Positions 16,791 through 25,997 are shown, numbered from the stretch's first letter. The stretch: 60,311 nucleotides of DNA from Alkanindiges illinoisensis (GCF_004377485.1 NZ_SNTY01000016.1:1-60311); one strand, 5' to 3'. A program made the numbers and translations. The notes: generated by a model from the letters alone, not told the origin.

Positions 16791-17096
16791 ATGAAGGAAA
16801 AACTGGAATTAGTACGATTGCGTGAGCAGGCAGGAGAGGTAACCGCTATGCTAAAAATGCTCGCCAATCAGGACCGTTTACTCATTTTGTGTCATTTGGT
16901 TCAGCAGGAATTAAATGTATCGGATATTGAGACAGCAACTGGAATTACGCAGCCGACATTGTCCCAGCAATTGACCATTTTGCGTCGTAGCGAAGTAGTA
17001 TTAACCCGTCGTGAAGGTAAGCAAATTTATTATGCGATTGCAGATCAGCGCGTTGTGACACTGATGCAGACCTTGTATGGTTTATATTGCTGTTAA
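16791..17096 (+). CDS. bigR: ArsR-family persulfide sensor, BigR/SqrR type
   Basis: A 101-residue winged-helix repressor (LANQDRLLILCHL, TGITQPTLSQQLTILRRSEVV, REGKQIYYAI). Cysteines at C34 and C100 are 66 residues apart, the same spacing as the sensing pair in SqrR (C41/C107) and BigR (C42/C108), where persulfide forms a tetrasulfide bridge that releases DNA. An extra C101 is terminal. Diverges from the sulfur operon, which it should repress, and lies 42 bp from the palindrome. Confidence 0.88.
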   Translation: MKEKLELVRLREQAGEVTAMLKMLANQDRLLILCHLVQQELNVSDIETATGITQPTLSQQLTILRRSEVVLTRREGKQIYYAIADQRVVTLMQTLYGLYCC

Positions 17097-17297
17097 ATCA
17101 CGCACAAAGCCTACGTCATAGGTGTGCCTCTAGTGAAACTAATCTGGCTCTGCTGGTTCATAATTTAGCTAAAAATCCCGACTCAGTATGCTTATGGCAT
17201 AGTAAATTGGTAGAAATCAATCGGGGATTTTCAGGAAACAGGGTAATCTCGAAAATATTTATTTTAGGGTGCAGTGTAGTTTTGACTGATATAAACA

Positions 17298-18055
17298 AGG
17301 CTCTAGACTAGCAGAGATTAGGGTTTACTGATGAGCTTCCAGAGTTCTTTAGCAAGCTCATCAGGCTGCTTTTTCCACCGCCACTCGCTTTGTTTTAAGT
17401 GTAAATCAAAGTATTGCGTTACTCCGTTAAACTTGGCTAAGCGTCTTTTGGTCAAACTCCAAAATGATTCTATACCGTTAATATGACATTCGCCATGTGC
17501 AAACTCATTAGCCCCATGATTGACTCTAAAGTGCCTTGAATATCCGACATCAACCAAGCCGTTATAGCCACGCCAGCCATCACCACGCCAGCCATCACTA
17601 TAGATCACGCTTTGCAATGATACCTTGCCGAGTATAACTGCCTGTAAAGTCTGCTTTTTACAGTCAGGCACGATTTCGGTATACACCCTGCCATCCCGTT
17701 CAAACATCCCAAAGACTGGCTACTTGAGTGTACCTCGACCTCGTTTGAGTTTGCCATGATAGCCACGTTGTCTTTTAGCTCCAAAATAGCTTTCATCCAC
17801 CTCAACTGCACCGACCAGCTTAATTCTTAGCGCAGTTTGATGCTTATAGATGACTTGCCTAAAGATCAGATACCAGTGGTTAATGGTATTACGATTGAAA
17901 TCCAGCATGAGCAACACTGTGGCGTAAAGCTGTTTTAGACCCGGGAATATCAATGCAAAAGCATTGAATTATTTTTTTAAGCTGATAATCACTTAATTTA
18001 CTGTTCTGTATCATATTTCTAGACTAACATGACAGTCTTGCTAGTCTAGAGCCTT
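17298..18055 (-). mobile_element. IS1595-family (ISXO2-like) element, degraded
   Basis: Terminal inverted repeats AAGGCTCTAGACTAGCA (17298-17314) and its complement (18039-18055) enclose a dead transposase. No matching 8-bp target duplication is seen on the flanks, so flanking DNA has been rearranged. The right end cuts a fic-like gene. The 200 bp on the left (17097-17297) hold no gene, only a weak long-loop inverted repeat (around 17168-17232). Confidence 0.8.
17318..18014 (-). pseudogene. Broken IS1595-type transposase
   Basis: The N-terminal part starts at 18014 (MIQNSKLSDYQLKKII) and shifts frame near 17900-17920, where about 16 extra bases separate KTAL from LDFNRNT. The second part has the DDE-type start EVDESYFGAKRQRG. 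An in-frame TAG (17720-17722) stands where a Gln codon is expected after RGRGTLK. A 15-bp tandem duplication further on makes GWRGDGWRG instead of GWRG, before the end of the domain (ECHINGIESFWSLTKRR). Three independent lesions make it non-functional. Confidence 0.85.
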
Positions 18056-18310
18056 AATAATATCCTCAACAAACAAAATGGCATTGCGATGGTTAATCGC
18101 TTCAAAGTGTTCACGGATTGCTTTACCACCCACGGTAATGCCTTTTAAGACAACCTTGGTCTCAAGCAAGGTAAGCGTGTTCCCTTCAATGGCATTGGAG
18201 TGATAAGTCCAGCGTAACACCAGATCATCATGCAGGTTCTTGACCACCGCATGCGGTAGAGGACGGTGATTATCAAGCTGATGCTTTAACTGATCGATTT
18301 GTTCAAACAC
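18041..18310 (-). pseudogene. Fic-family protein, N-terminal fragment cut by IS
   Basis: 89 residues matching the N-terminal region of Fic proteins (LRWTYHSNAIEGNTLTL, EHFEAINHRNAIL). The inhibitory-type motif and linker are present, but the catalytic HPFxxGNGR motif of the Fic domain is absent because the IS1595 element interrupts the gene; the stop lies in the IS end. The missing 3' part is not found on the other side of the IS. Fic proteins AMPylate target proteins; this copy cannot. Confidence 0.8.
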
Positions 18311-19113
18311 GCCACTGACCTAAAAAAATCATTCTCTTGATCATACCTGATATGCCTAAAATGAAAAAATAAATTTTTATGTTTAATATCAAAAAACCCT
18401 TAATTATCAAAGGACAAATATTGCTATTTTGGAAGAGTGTGTAAGAGCTTATGGTTTCAATAAAAAATGACTGCTTTACGTGATTAAGTTATAAAATAAG
18501 TTATTGATATTTAAATATAATTTTCATTAAAGCTATGTTCTTGGGTATTTCTGGTAAAAGTGTACCTTGTAGTATACCTTATTAAGAAAATCATAAGAAA
18601 ATTCAATGAAATCAGTGGTAAAATACTGCTGCATCATTGGAGTATGGGAGCTAAGGTCAAGCATGGGGTTGGCAGCGTTCACTGGGTATAGAATCCTTAA
18701 AGAGATTTAGCCTTCTTGAAGAGCATATTTTAGCAAATTTGAGGGGGCTAATAAAAAGAAATACAACATAGCATGATTCGCTTTTGCTATTGAAAAATGA
18801 AAATGGGGAGTGCAAATAATAGTAATGATGAGGGCTACTTTTATGGCCTATGGCCGATACTAAGTAGTGATTGCTTGATTGTGCTGTTGATCTGAAGTGG
18901 ACAATAATCCAGCATTTCAATGAGGCTGTAGAGCTTTTTTTAAGTAGCTAAAATTAGGCAGTAAACGATTAGCTAAATTTATCCTTTAGCTTAATCGTTT
19001 AAAATTAGCTTAGACCAATGTGATATTGCAGGGGTGTAATTCCTGTTCAGCGTTTCTGGTTGAGTGCATTCGCTGTCCCGGTCAACAACAGGGTTTTCAA
19101 CGAAGCACTAGCC
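18311..19113. other. Gene-poor scar between fic' and DUF2147'
   Basis: About 800 bp, AT-rich, with no reading frame I can relate to a family. A hairpin (AAACGATTAGCTAAA at 18963-18977 against TTTAGCTTAATCGTTT at 18985-19000) may be an old terminator. An 87-codon open frame on the minus strand (18657-18920) has no recognisable features and is probably spurious. Confidence 0.5.
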
Positions 19114-19200
19114 TTAATCATCAGCCCTAATCCAAACCACTGTTCTACCTAACACACTGGTCCCTACATAACCCCGGAGTTTTAAGCGGCGGCCATCATC
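19114..19200 (-). pseudogene. C-terminal remnant of a DUF2147 protein
   Basis: 28 codons plus stop on the minus strand. They read DGRRLKLRGYVGTSVLGRT followed by VVWIRADD, matching the conserved C-terminus of small exported DUF2147 proteins common in Acinetobacter (LxVRGYxGxSxLGRTQxW). The end of the IS3-type element at 19201 cuts it, and the N-terminal part is not found beyond the element. Confidence 0.65.
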
Positions 19201-19264
19201 TGAATAGCCACTAATTTTGTAGACACCTTTTAGTTAGATAAAATGGCTAATTAACGAGGTGCTT

Positions 19265-19550
19265 ATGAGCAGTAAACGATACCCTGAAGAATTCAAAATT
19301 GAAGCAGTAAAACAAGTCACTGAGAAAGGTCATAGTGTGGCCGAGGTTGCTGCACGTTTAGGAACCACTACCCATAGTCTGTATGCCTGGATTAAACGTT
19401 ATGATCCACAGCAGCCCAATATAGTAGTAGAGTCTAGTGATGTACTTGCGGAGCTAGCGAAACTGAGAAAAGAACTGCAACGAGTTACTGAAGAACGGGA
19501 CAACTTAAAGTGAAAGCACTGCTTTCACGCCGCTTCGCAAGCCAGTCCAA
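19265..19550 (+). pseudogene. IS3 OrfA with damaged C-terminus
   Basis: Starts at ATG 19265 after GAGG. It encodes the helix-turn-helix protein SSKRYPEEFKIEAVKQV with a leucine-zipper-like end (LAELAKLRKELQRVTEERD). The frame stops early at 19511-19513 (LK then TGA). The usual FASQSK ending is still readable in another frame up to about 19550, so small insertions have disrupted the region that normally contains the programmed frameshift. Confidence 0.75.
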
Positions 19551-20437
19551 ATGAGGTACGCCTTTATTCAGGACAACCAGCATATATGGCCTGTTCGTCG
19601 TTTATGTTCAACTCTAGATGTTCATCATAGTGGTTATTATGCATGGCTAAAGCAGCCTATCAGCAAGTCAGCCCAGAAAAGGCAACAGCTTTCAGGACTG
19701 ATTAAACAGTTTTGGCTAGAATCTGGCGGAGTCTACGGCTATCGCAAGATTTACTGTGATCTGAAAGATGTTGGTGAGAATTGTGGGATTAATCGAGTGC
19801 ATCGGTTGATGAAAGTTGATGGACTTAAATCACAGCGTGGCTATCGCAAACCTGGAACTCATGTAGGTACTCCATCTGTTATTGCCGCAAATACTTTAGA
19901 TCGACAGTTTAACCCAACTCATCCCAACCAACTGTGGGTCACTGATATTACTTATATTCGTACTCATGAGGGATGGCTGTATCTTGCAGTTGTAATTGAC
20001 CTATTTTCTCGTCTTGTTGTTGGATGGTCGATTAAATCAAGAATCACGACAGACCTGGTTTTAGATGCATTACTAATGGCTTTGTGGCGAAGGAATCCAA
20101 AGAATAAGGTGCTGATCCATTCTGACCAAGGTAGCCAATACACCAGCCATGAATGGCAGACATTTCTCAAGCATCATAATCTTGAAAGTAATATGAGCAG
20201 ACGACTTGCGCAGTATACTGCTCATGCTATGACAATGCTGTTGCAGAAAGCTTCTTCCAGCTATTAAAGCGGGAACGAATTAAAAAGAAAATCTATGCAA
20301 CTAGAACTGAAGCAAGATCTGATATCTTTGAATATATTGAGATGTTCTATAATTCAAAACGCAGACATGGTTCCAATGGTCAGCGTTCTCCATTAGATTA
20401 TAAAAAGGCCCATCAAAAGATGGTTAGGTGTGTCTAG
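19551..20437 (+). pseudogene. IS3 OrfB (DDE integrase) frameshifted
   Basis: The HTH_21 and rve domains are intact up to MSRR: catalytic Asp in WVTDITYI and in IHSDQGSQY. Near 20198-20225 about 25 unexpected bases, including the palindrome GCAGTATACTGC, replace the expected codons for GNCHD. The remaining domain (AESFFQLLKRERIKKK ... RSPLDY) continues in another frame to TAG at 20435-20437. The catalytic Glu lies in this out-of-frame part. Confidence 0.8.
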
Positions 20438-20463
20438 AATTTTGGTGGCTATTCACAAGGTGA

Positions 20464-20622
20464 CCGCTTTTTTATTGGCTAGAGTAACCGCTATACCGGC
20501 TGTTGGGCACGCATCCAAAACAGGGAATGAACTGGCGGGGTTATGTTGCTGCCTTTATGGCAAGCAATCTTGTGTTGGGGTTGGTGACCTGGGGCATTTT
20601 TATGGTGCAGGGCTGATTACCG
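20464..20622 (+). pseudogene. Remnant of kdpA (K+-transporting ATPase subunit A)
   Basis: Plus-strand codons from 20491 read LYRLLGTHPKQGMNWRGYV, then AAFMASNLVLGLVTWGIFM and VQG, then TGA, L, P. This follows the KdpA N-terminal pattern (ERxxYRxxGxxxxxEMxWxxY, a membrane helix, QxxLPLNP). Stops interrupt it at 20485-20487 (TAA, at the expected Arg) and 20614-20616 (TGA for Trp). It is bounded by the IS3 element on the left and the IS5-type remnant on the right. Family match is by memory, so moderate confidence. Confidence 0.6.
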
Positions 20623-20624
20623 CA

Positions 20625-21046
20625 TTTTCCACTGTAATATTCACTTTGGTTTTTTTTGGACGCTCAATGGGTGTTTCAGTGGCATCTATGATCACTGCTG
20701 ACCAGTTAAGATCATCAGGTTTACCATGTGGTAGCTTGCGTGGTAAGTCAAACTTGCCTGAGTTAATCAGAACCTCTTCAACTTTCTTCACAATGCCACT
20801 GGCACAGGACTCATGACTGTTAAAGTCCATCCCAATATGATAAAGAGTTCGGTATTCGCGCCAGTAGGTCAGTGCCCGTAATATCTGTGCCTCCAGGCCA
20901 AGATCACCCGGACGACCTGATTTAGTCCTGGATGCCTCATGATCTTGCATGGCATCTAGCATTTGTGCAAAAGTGGCTTTGTGTATTCCTGTATAACGCT
21001 TAAAGTCCACGTCCTTTTGCTCAAGTAGTTTGGTTACGTTTGGCAT
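20625..21046 (-). pseudogene. Truncated IS5-type transposase
   Basis: N-terminal ~130 residues of an IS5-group transposase (MPNVTKLLEQKDVDFKRYTG, SGRPGDLGLEAQILRALTYW, IDATETPIERPKK). After a run of eight A the frame shifts; the expected NQSEYYSGK is readable in the next frame and then homology ends at about 20625. The rest of the catalytic domain is missing. Confidence 0.8.
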
Positions 21047-21114
21047 ATTTATTAAATAATTACGGTTTAGTTATGGTCTTTGAGGCTTCAATATTCTTTT
21101 GCAAGAGGTCTAAT
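20625..21114 (-). mobile_element. IS5-family remnant (one end only)
   Basis: The outer end at 21097-21114 reads TTAGACCTCTTGCAAAAG on the minus strand. Only the first part of the element remains; it stops at about 20625, where the kdpA remnant begins. The end resembles the MITE-like termini at 144-238. Confidence 0.7.
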
Positions 21115-21197
21115 TAAGTTTCAAAATAAATTTGAGTACGGCCTGATCTATGACAGAATAAATTTTTGTTGGGTCGATTTATGATTTAGAGAATTTT

Positions 21198-22085
21198 ATG
21201 ACTGTAAAAAAAGCAGTTTTACCGGTAGCAGGATTGGGAACACGTTTTTTACCGGCCAGCAAATCAATTCCAAAGGAAATGGTTACAGTGGTAGACCGCC
21301 CAGTAATTGATTATGTGGTGCAGGAAGCCGTAGCAGCAGGCATTGAGCAAATTATTCTGGTCACACATTCTTCCAAGCGTGCCATTGAAGACTATTTTGA
21401 TAGTTATTATGAGCTGGAAGATACCCTGCAAAAAAAGAACAAGCTTCAGCTATTAGAAACCATTCAAACAATTATTCCTAAAGGAGTAAGTGTGGTAGCC
21501 GTACGCCAGCCGCAGCCCTTGGGTTTAGGACATGCAGTGCTGTGTGCCAAATCGGTGATTGGTAATGAACCGTTTGCTGTGCTGTTACCGGATGTACTGG
21601 TTAAAAGCACGAATGCTCAGAAAGGCAATGATCTGCAACACATGATTAACCATTATACCCAAACACATCATTCACAAGTGATGGTAGAGCAGGTGCCTGC
21701 TGAACTGGTTTCCCAATATGGAATAGTTAATATTGCCGGACAAAAACTTGAGGCTGGGCAAAGTCTACAATTACAGGGAATTGTAGAAAAACCAAAAATT
21801 GATCAAGCACCTTCCAGCCTGGCTGTGGTTGGGCGTTATGTGCTGCCTGCACGGATTTTAAGCCTGCTGGAACAAACAAAGCCGGGAGCGGGTGGCGAAA
21901 TTCAGTTAACTGATGCCATTGCTAGCCTCATGCATGAAGAGTTTGTGGATGCTTATCGGATGTCTGGTAAAACTTATGACTGTGGCAGCAAGCTGGGTTA
22001 TCTGGAGGCTATTTTAAGCTATGGAATTGATCATCCCGAACTGGGCAAAGACTTTATAAACCTGATTCAAAACTCCCTTAAGTAA
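21198..22085 (+). CDS. galU: UTP-glucose-1-phosphate uridylyltransferase
   Basis: 295 residues; makes UDP-glucose from UTP and glucose-1-phosphate in the cytoplasm. N-terminal nucleotide-binding motif LPVAGLGTRFLPASKSIPKEM, LGLGHAVLCAK, VEKP and GGEIQLTDAI are all present. It starts the galU-ugd-pgi operon, which with pgm forms the precursor module at the end of the Acinetobacter capsule locus. Immediately upstream lies the IS graveyard rather than glycosyltransferases, so its promoter (21115-21197) may be local or newly acquired. Confidence 0.97.
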   Translation: MTVKKAVLPVAGLGTRFLPASKSIPKEMVTVVDRPVIDYVVQEAVAAGIEQIILVTHSSKRAIEDYFDSYYELEDTLQKKNKLQLLETIQTIIPKGVSVVAVRQPQPLGLGHAVLCAKSVIGNEPFAVLLPDVLVKSTNAQKGNDLQHMINHYTQTHHSQVMVEQVPAELVSQYGIVNIAGQKLEAGQSLQLQGIVEKPKIDQAPSSLAVVGRYVLPARILSLLEQTKPGAGGEIQLTDAIASLMHEEFVDAYRMSGKTYDCGSKLGYLEAILSYGIDHPELGKDFINLIQNSLK

Positions 22086-22097
22086 TAGACTGGTACA

Positions 22098-23372
22098 ATG
22101 AAAATACATGTTTATGGCGATAACCTGTGCGCATTGGTGAGTGCCGCCCTGTTTGCCTCTGTGGGTCATGATATCTGGTTATGTTTACCGGAAGGCCGAG
22201 TTAAGCATATGCTGGATATCGGTGGAGAGGCCTATCCTGAGCCTCGCTTACAGAGTTTATTGGACCTGCAACGCAAAGAGCAGCGGCTGATATATACCCA
22301 TTTAAATGAGCCTCTACCTGATGATTTAGAAGCGGTATTCCTGGCATTTGCACCCAAGGACTTTAGTCTGGCTGAGCAGATTGTTAAAAAGCTTGGCACT
22401 CATGATCAACAAATACTGGTCATTAATCAGTCTACTTTTGCTGTTGGTTGTTCAGCGCGCTTGGCCAATCATTTATCGAGCCAGCAAAGTCTGGTTTATG
22501 TCCCCGATTTTATTCAGGAGGGGGTAGCCATTGATAGTATTGCACGACCCAACAAAATTATTCTGGGCATGGATGATCCGCGTGCTGAAAACCAGATCCG
22601 TGAGATTTTCAGGCCATTTAACCGGCTAAAGGATCATTTTTTGAAAATGTCTCTACGTGAGGCAGAATTTACCAAGCTGGCTGTATCAGGCATGCTGGCT
22701 ACCCGCATTAGCTTTATGAACGATTTATCCAATGTGGCAGATGCGATTGGCGTTGATATTGAGCAAATTCGTGTTGGCATGGGAAGCGACAAGCGCATTG
22801 GTGAGGCGTATTTATATCCGGGTTGTGGCTTTGGTGGGCAAAGTTTTTCTGAGGATGTGATTAATCTGGCGCAAACGGTGTCAGGTGTAGGGATTAAAAG
22901 CAAGCTGCTACATCAGGTACTGCAAATTAATGAAGACCAGAAAGAAGTACTATTTAGAAAATTATGGCGCTACTTCGACTGTGACTTAAGTAATAAAACT
23001 GTTGGAATCTGGGGAGCCGCCTATAAACCGAATACCAACAAGATCGACAATGCACCCATTTTAAAAATTCTTGAAGCACTTTGGTCACAAGGTGCAGTGG
23101 TTAAATTACATGACCCGGTTGCCTTGGAAAAAATTGCCCAGCTTTATGGACAGCATGAGCAATTAATTTTATGCGAGTCACAATATGATGCCGCAACGAA
23201 TGTAGATGCCTTGATGCTGGTCACCGAATGGAAACAATACTGGAATCCCAATTTCCGGCGCTTAAAGCAATCCATGAATCACCCGCTCATTCTGGATGGG
23301 CGCAATATTTATAATCCGTATTATTTAAAAGATCTGGGCTTTGAATATGTTGGCATCGGACGGGGAATATAA
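22098..23372 (+). CDS. ugd: UDP-glucose 6-dehydrogenase family protein (divergent active site)
   Basis: 424 residues, 12 bp after galU; position and overall architecture (NAD domain, central helix, UDP-binding C-domain with [14 protein letters not shown]) fit Ugd, which makes UDP-glucuronate. The active site differs from the classical form: the catalytic Cys of GGSCFPKD is Ser here (GGQSFSED, S249), with a Cys moved to C243 (PGCGFGG). Asp D253 and Lys K193 are kept, the Asn four residues after the Lys is S197, and the Glu of PEF is Asp (PDF). The start also lacks the classical GxGYVG ([12 protein letters not shown]). It may be a divergent but active Ugd or an inactive or altered enzyme. Confidence 0.8.
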   Translation: MKIHVYGDNLCALVSAALFASVGHDIWLCLPEGRVKHMLDIGGEAYPEPRLQSLLDLQRKEQRLIYTHLNEPLPDDLEAVFLAFAPKDFSLAEQIVKKLGTHDQQILVINQSTFAVGCSARLANHLSSQQSLVYVPDFIQEGVAIDSIARPNKIILGMDDPRAENQIREIFRPFNRLKDHFLKMSLREAEFTKLAVSGMLATRISFMNDLSNVADAIGVDIEQIRVGMGSDKRIGEAYLYPGCGFGGQSFSEDVINLAQTVSGVGIKSKLLHQVLQINEDQKEVLFRKLWRYFDCDLSNKTVGIWGAAYKPNTNKIDNAPILKILEALWSQGAVVKLHDPVALEKIAQLYGQHEQLILCESQYDAATNVDALMLVTEWKQYWNPNFRRLKQSMNHPLILDGRNIYNPYYLKDLGFEYVGIGRGI

Positions 23373-23373
23373 G

Positions 23374-25035
23374 ATGCAGGTTGATCATTCACTTCCACCT
23401 TATGAACAGCTTAAAAAATATGCTGAGCTTTCAAAAACAGTTCATTTAAAGGATTTATTTGATCAGGACGCAGCCCGGTTTGACCAGTTTAAACTGGAAA
23501 TAGGGCCTTTGCTGTTTGACTACAGCAAGCAGCGGGTTACCCGCGATATTCTGGACGCATTGAACCGGTTTGCAGATGCTGCCCAGTTGCGTAGCTGGAT
23601 GGAAAAACTATTTCAGGGTGACAGGGTTAACAATACTGAAAACCGTGCTGCCATGCACTGGGCCTTACGTGTTCCAAACCTATCAGATGCAGAACGACAG
23701 CAGCCAGCCTCAGCACTTGATAATCAGATTTTACAGGCCATTCATAAGCAGATTGATCACATGGGTTTTCTGGTGGATCAGTTACATCGTGGCCAGTACC
23801 GGGGCTGTACCGGAGAGGTCATTACTGATGTCGTGAACATTGGCGTTGGTGGTTCAGACCTTGGCCCACTTATGGTTAGCCGTGCACTCGAAGATTACCG
23901 GATTAAAACACCGCAAAACCTACAGGTTCATTTTGTGTCGTCTATGGATGGCAGTCAGGTATCGCATGTATTGCATGAGCTACGGCCTGAAACCACCCTG
24001 TTTATTATTTCATCAAAATCTTTTACAACGGTAGATACCTTATATAACGCTGAAACTGCCAGAACATGGCTTGAGCGTAAGCTGGGTCGTAATTCACAGG
24101 TAGACCGCTGCCATTTTATTGGTGTGTCGACCAATAAAGAAAAAATGACGGAGTGGGGAATTTATCCTGAGCATCAACTTAGCATGTGGGACTGGGTGGG
24201 TGGCCGCTTTTCATTATGGTCAACAATTGGCATGCCGATTGCCCTCACCATTGGTATTGAGGGCTTTAAGCAGTTGCTAGCGGGTGCGCATTTTATGGAT
24301 CAGCACTTTCAAAATGCGCCGTGGTCTGAAAATCTGCCTGTGCTGATGGGGTTGATTGGCATATGGAATACCAATTTCCTCAATATTAAAACGCAAGCTA
24401 TTTTGCCCTATGACGGGCGGCTGGAGTATCTGGCAGATTATTTACAACAGCTTGAAATGGAATCCAATGGCAAGTCGGTAACCCGTGAAGGGGAGCGCGT
24501 CAAGCTTGGAACCTGCCCAATCATTTGGGGTAATGTGGGACCAAATGCCCAGCATGCGTTTTATCAGCTTTTGCATCAGGGTACTGAACCGATTACCTGT
24601 GATTTTATTGCGCCAGCCTTACGTTACCATGCCCGTGAAAAGTTGCATGCAGAGGCCGCCAGTGAGTTGCAGGCACAACACCAGTTGGCGCTGGCCAATT
24701 GTTTGGCACAGTCCCGTTTGCTGGCACTGGGTGAGGGCGCTCTGGATGAAGGCTATAATGATTTGCCCGTGTATAAACGATATTATGGCAATCAATCCAG
24801 TTCGACTATTTTGCTGCATGAGTTAAATCCCTTTAGCTTGGGCGCTTTACTGGCAGCTTATGAGCATAAGGTGTTTGTCCAGTCGGTGATTTGGGGAATT
24901 AATCCATTTGACCAATGGGGCGTGGAGATGGGCAAGGAAATTGCCAAGGAACTGCTACCCGCCCTACAAGGCAAGCAAGCCAGCAAGCAGTTTGATTCGT
25001 CAACAGAAGGCTTATTGCGCTTTATTTTGCAGTAA
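23374..25035 (+). CDS. pgi: Glucose-6-phosphate isomerase
   Basis: 553 residues; interconverts glucose-6-phosphate and fructose-6-phosphate. Motifs [35 protein letters not shown] and DQWGVEMGK are clear. The ATG at 23374 directly follows the ugd stop, with GGGGAA upstream; the earlier in-frame ATG at 23341 lies inside ugd. It ends the galU operon with a strong terminator. In Acinetobacter capsule loci this gene is called gpi. Confidence 0.97.
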   Translation: MQVDHSLPPYEQLKKYAELSKTVHLKDLFDQDAARFDQFKLEIGPLLFDYSKQRVTRDILDALNRFADAAQLRSWMEKLFQGDRVNNTENRAAMHWALRVPNLSDAERQQPASALDNQILQAIHKQIDHMGFLVDQLHRGQYRGCTGEVITDVVNIGVGGSDLGPLMVSRALEDYRIKTPQNLQVHFVSSMDGSQVSHVLHELRPETTLFIISSKSFTTVDTLYNAETARTWLERKLGRNSQVDRCHFIGVSTNKEKMTEWGIYPEHQLSMWDWVGGRFSLWSTIGMPIALTIGIEGFKQLLAGAHFMDQHFQNAPWSENLPVLMGLIGIWNTNFLNIKTQAILPYDGRLEYLADYLQQLEMESNGKSVTREGERVKLGTCPIIWGNVGPNAQHAFYQLLHQGTEPITCDFIAPALRYHAREKLHAEAASELQAQHQLALANCLAQSRLLALGEGALDEGYNDLPVYKRYYGNQSSSTILLHELNPFSLGALLAAYEHKVFVQSVIWGINPFDQWGVEMGKEIAKELLPALQGKQASKQFDSSTEGLLRFILQ

Positions 25036-25063
25036 AAATCAAAATTTAATTATAATAACCTTT

Positions 25064-25102
25064 GCGTTTTATCCTTAAAATTTTCAGGATAAAACGCTTT
25101 TT
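25064..25102 (+). terminator. Terminator after pgi
   Basis: Perfect 12-bp stem GCGTTTTATCCT / AGGATAAAACGC with a short A/T loop and TTTTT following. Confidence 0.85.
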
Positions 25103-25124
25103 AAATTATTAAACGGAAAACAAA

Positions 25125-25997
25125 ATGACAAAATTATTATTGCTATGCAGCCTATTGTTTATAGGTGCTATTCAATCCAATTATGCTCAAAATCAACAGG
25201 AATTTATAGAAACTGTACAGTTAAACCGGCAAACAACTTCATTGGAATTTAAGGATATTTTAAAAAATATTTATGCGCACCAAATTGTTAATCATCAACA
25301 CTACGATAACGAGGCAGACTTTAAACCTTATGCCAAGACTGTATTTTTTGATGTGGCCGCCCAAGAGCAGCAGTTAGTGCTAATGCATCCAGTCGTTTCT
25401 TATAAAAACTCAGCAGGTGAAATGCGTTATTTTATATTGTTAGAGAAATTAGCTGTTGGCAGCGGTGGGTTCATTAAAAGCTGTAATGCCTGCAGTGCAA
25501 AAGCGGATTTTTTAGTTTTTAAGAAACAGGAAAATGGTAGATTTTATCTGATCAATTACCAGTTAAATGTAGATGATTTACCAGGTGGTGCGGGACGATT
25601 AAAACTGGATATAAAACAGATTAGAAAAAATTTGCAGCCTATGGGCAAAAATCTGATCGGGAGTTATTTTATAGGGCATTACACGGGTGCGGGTGGAGAA
25701 GCAGGTTCTGAATGGTATAGCTTATTTTTATCAGAGCAGGATAAAATTCAGGTGGTCGAGATTGGTATGGCAGGTCATGATAGCAGTTCCTTTTATGCCG
25801 ATCGCCCTGAGTATGCCTCTGTGACAACCTCAATATTAAAAATTCTGCCCAATGATCAAGCTTTTTATCCTATTGAGATAAGTTATAAAACTTTGTCTGG
25901 AGAAAAAGAAAAGGCAACTTTTGAAAAAAGCCGCTTTATATTTGATGGTAAAACCAATAATTATGTTGAGAAAAAATTGGGAAACCTAAAAAAATAA
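25125..25997 (+). CDS. Exported protein of unknown function
   Basis: 290 residues with a signal peptide (LLLLCSLLFIGAIQSNYAQ, cleavage after the Ala or Gln). I do not recognise the family. Visible features are a CNACSAK cysteine pair, the glycine-rich GGAGRLKLD and HYTGAGGEAGSEWYSLF, and a beta-rich second half. It stands alone between the pgi terminator and its own terminator, facing pgm. Higher Lys/Asn and AT content than neighbours suggests a different history. Confidence 0.75.
   Translation: MTKLLLLCSLLFIGAIQSNYAQNQQEFIETVQLNRQTTSLEFKDILKNIYAHQIVNHQHYDNEADFKPYAKTVFFDVAAQEQQLVLMHPVVSYKNSAGEMRYFILLEKLAVGSGGFIKSCNACSAKADFLVFKKQENGRFYLINYQLNVDDLPGGAGRLKLDIKQIRKNLQPMGKNLIGSYFIGHYTGAGGEAGSEWYSLFLSEQDKIQVVEIGMAGHDSSSFYADRPEYASVTTSILKILPNDQAFYPIEISYKTLSGEKEKATFEKSRFIFDGKTNNYVEKKLGNLKK

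Larger units (their letters stand above)
19201..20455 (+). mobile_element. IS3-family element, inactivated
   Basis: About 1255 bp. Left end TGAATAGCCACTAATTTTG (19201-19219) is an imperfect inverted repeat of the right end (TTTTGGTGGCTATTCA, 20440-20455). Both transposase frames are broken. The flanks (ATC and CAA) are not a target duplication. Left flank is a DUF2147 remnant, right flank a kdpA remnant, so DNA on at least one side has been lost. Confidence 0.82.

Noticed and set aside
17168..17232. Hairpin AAAATCCCGA ... TCGGGGATTTT with an inner stem, considered as an RNA element
   Set aside because: Loop of nearly 40 nt, one bulge, no conserved RNA motif recognised; too weak to call.
18657..18920. 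Possible 87-residue gene on the minus strand
   Set aside because: No ribosome site, no recognisable motif, lies in an IS-scarred non-coding stretch.
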